A stretch of DNA of 5,616 bases from Candidatus Nealsoniibacteriota bacterium (GTDB taxonomy: Bacteria; Patescibacteriota; Minisyncoccia; Minisyncoccales; PWPS01): positions 1 through 5,616 of the forward strand of contig PWHM01000099.1 of the NCBI GenBank assembly GCA_003554915.1, given 5' to 3'. How positions within the stretch are numbered: the first letter of the stretch is position 1; every line of letters begins with the position of its first letter. The notes below the pieces were generated by a model. That model saw nothing but the letters and a program-made list of their open reading frames with translations, made no database searches and was not told the origin of the DNA. Both the position numbers and the translations under genes were made by a program. Of this stretch, positions 5,570 to 5,616 are shown in pieces.

Positions 5570-5616
5570 ATGAATTCACGAATTCGCTTTGTGGAGCTTT
5601 CCTTACTACTTGTTAT
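5570..5616 (+). CDS. 5' end of an unidentified gene, possibly exported or membrane protein
   Basis: The ATG at 5570 lies 8 nt after AGGAGG (5556-5561) and downstream of a consensus promoter, so a real start is well supported. Only 15 full codons are visible, MNSRIRFVELSLLLV, and the frame is still open at the window edge. Two arginines followed by a hydrophobic run resemble the start of a signal peptide or a membrane anchor, but the segment is too short to be sure, and no function can be given. It is divergent from prkA. An in-frame TTG two codons upstream (5564) would leave only 2 nt after the Shine-Dalgarno and is not favoured. Confidence 0.7.
   Translation, partial: MNSRIRFVELSLLLV

Noticed and set aside
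1..5616. CRISPR array, tRNA/rRNA genes, insertion sequences or phage genes
   Set aside because: No regularly spaced repeats, cloverleaf, transposase motif or attachment-site duplication was seen; the window is occupied by an ordinary operon and its flanks.

Overview
The window comes from a bacterium of roughly 40% G+C (judged by eye). It uses the standard code, strong Shine-Dalgarno sites (AAGGAGG type) and sigma-70/sigma-A style promoters (TTGACA / TATAAT). Nothing visible fixes the phylum. The proteins are lysine- and glutamate-rich and clearly diverged from the Bacillus and Escherichia coli homologues, so an uncultured or poorly sampled lineage is plausible, but that is inference.

Almost the whole window is one three-gene operon on the minus strand, read right to left. 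First is a PrkA/YeaG-type AAA+ ATPase 'serine kinase' (3151-5259). Next is a YhbH/YeaH (DUF444) von Willebrand factor A protein (1750-3087). Last is a SpoVR/YcgB family protein (209-1753). This is the widely conserved prkA-yhbH-spoVR (yeaG-yeaH-ycgB) set, linked to sporulation in Bacillus and to stationary-phase and nitrogen-starvation responses in enterobacteria. An AAA+ ATPase encoded next to a MIDAS-bearing vWA protein resembles the MoxR/vWA (RavA-ViaA) pairing. The likely picture is an ATP-driven cytosolic machine with a vWA adaptor, with SpoVR as partner or effector.

The operon has more RNA-level architecture than its proteins need. A consensus promoter lies at 5355-5384. The roughly 90-nt leader can form competing pairings, one of which covers the prkA ribosome binding site. 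Between prkA and yhbH lies an intrinsic-terminator-like hairpin with a T8 tract, followed at once by a 10-bp perfect hairpin that holds most of the yhbH Shine-Dalgarno in its loop and pairs the A of its ATG. yhbH and spoVR are coupled by an ATGA overlap. The operon ends in a strong terminator at 172-203.

The flanks are fragments. At the left edge is the last 52 codons of an unidentified plus-strand gene (2-160), whose stop codon lies inside its own terminator; it converges on the operon, and the two terminators sit back to back. At the right edge, a plus-strand gene with its own consensus promoter and Shine-Dalgarno starts at 5570 and runs off the window after 15 codons. It diverges from prkA. 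The divergent intergenic region carries a 9-bp element (GAGTAGCTG) once per promoter, in the same orientation relative to transcription.
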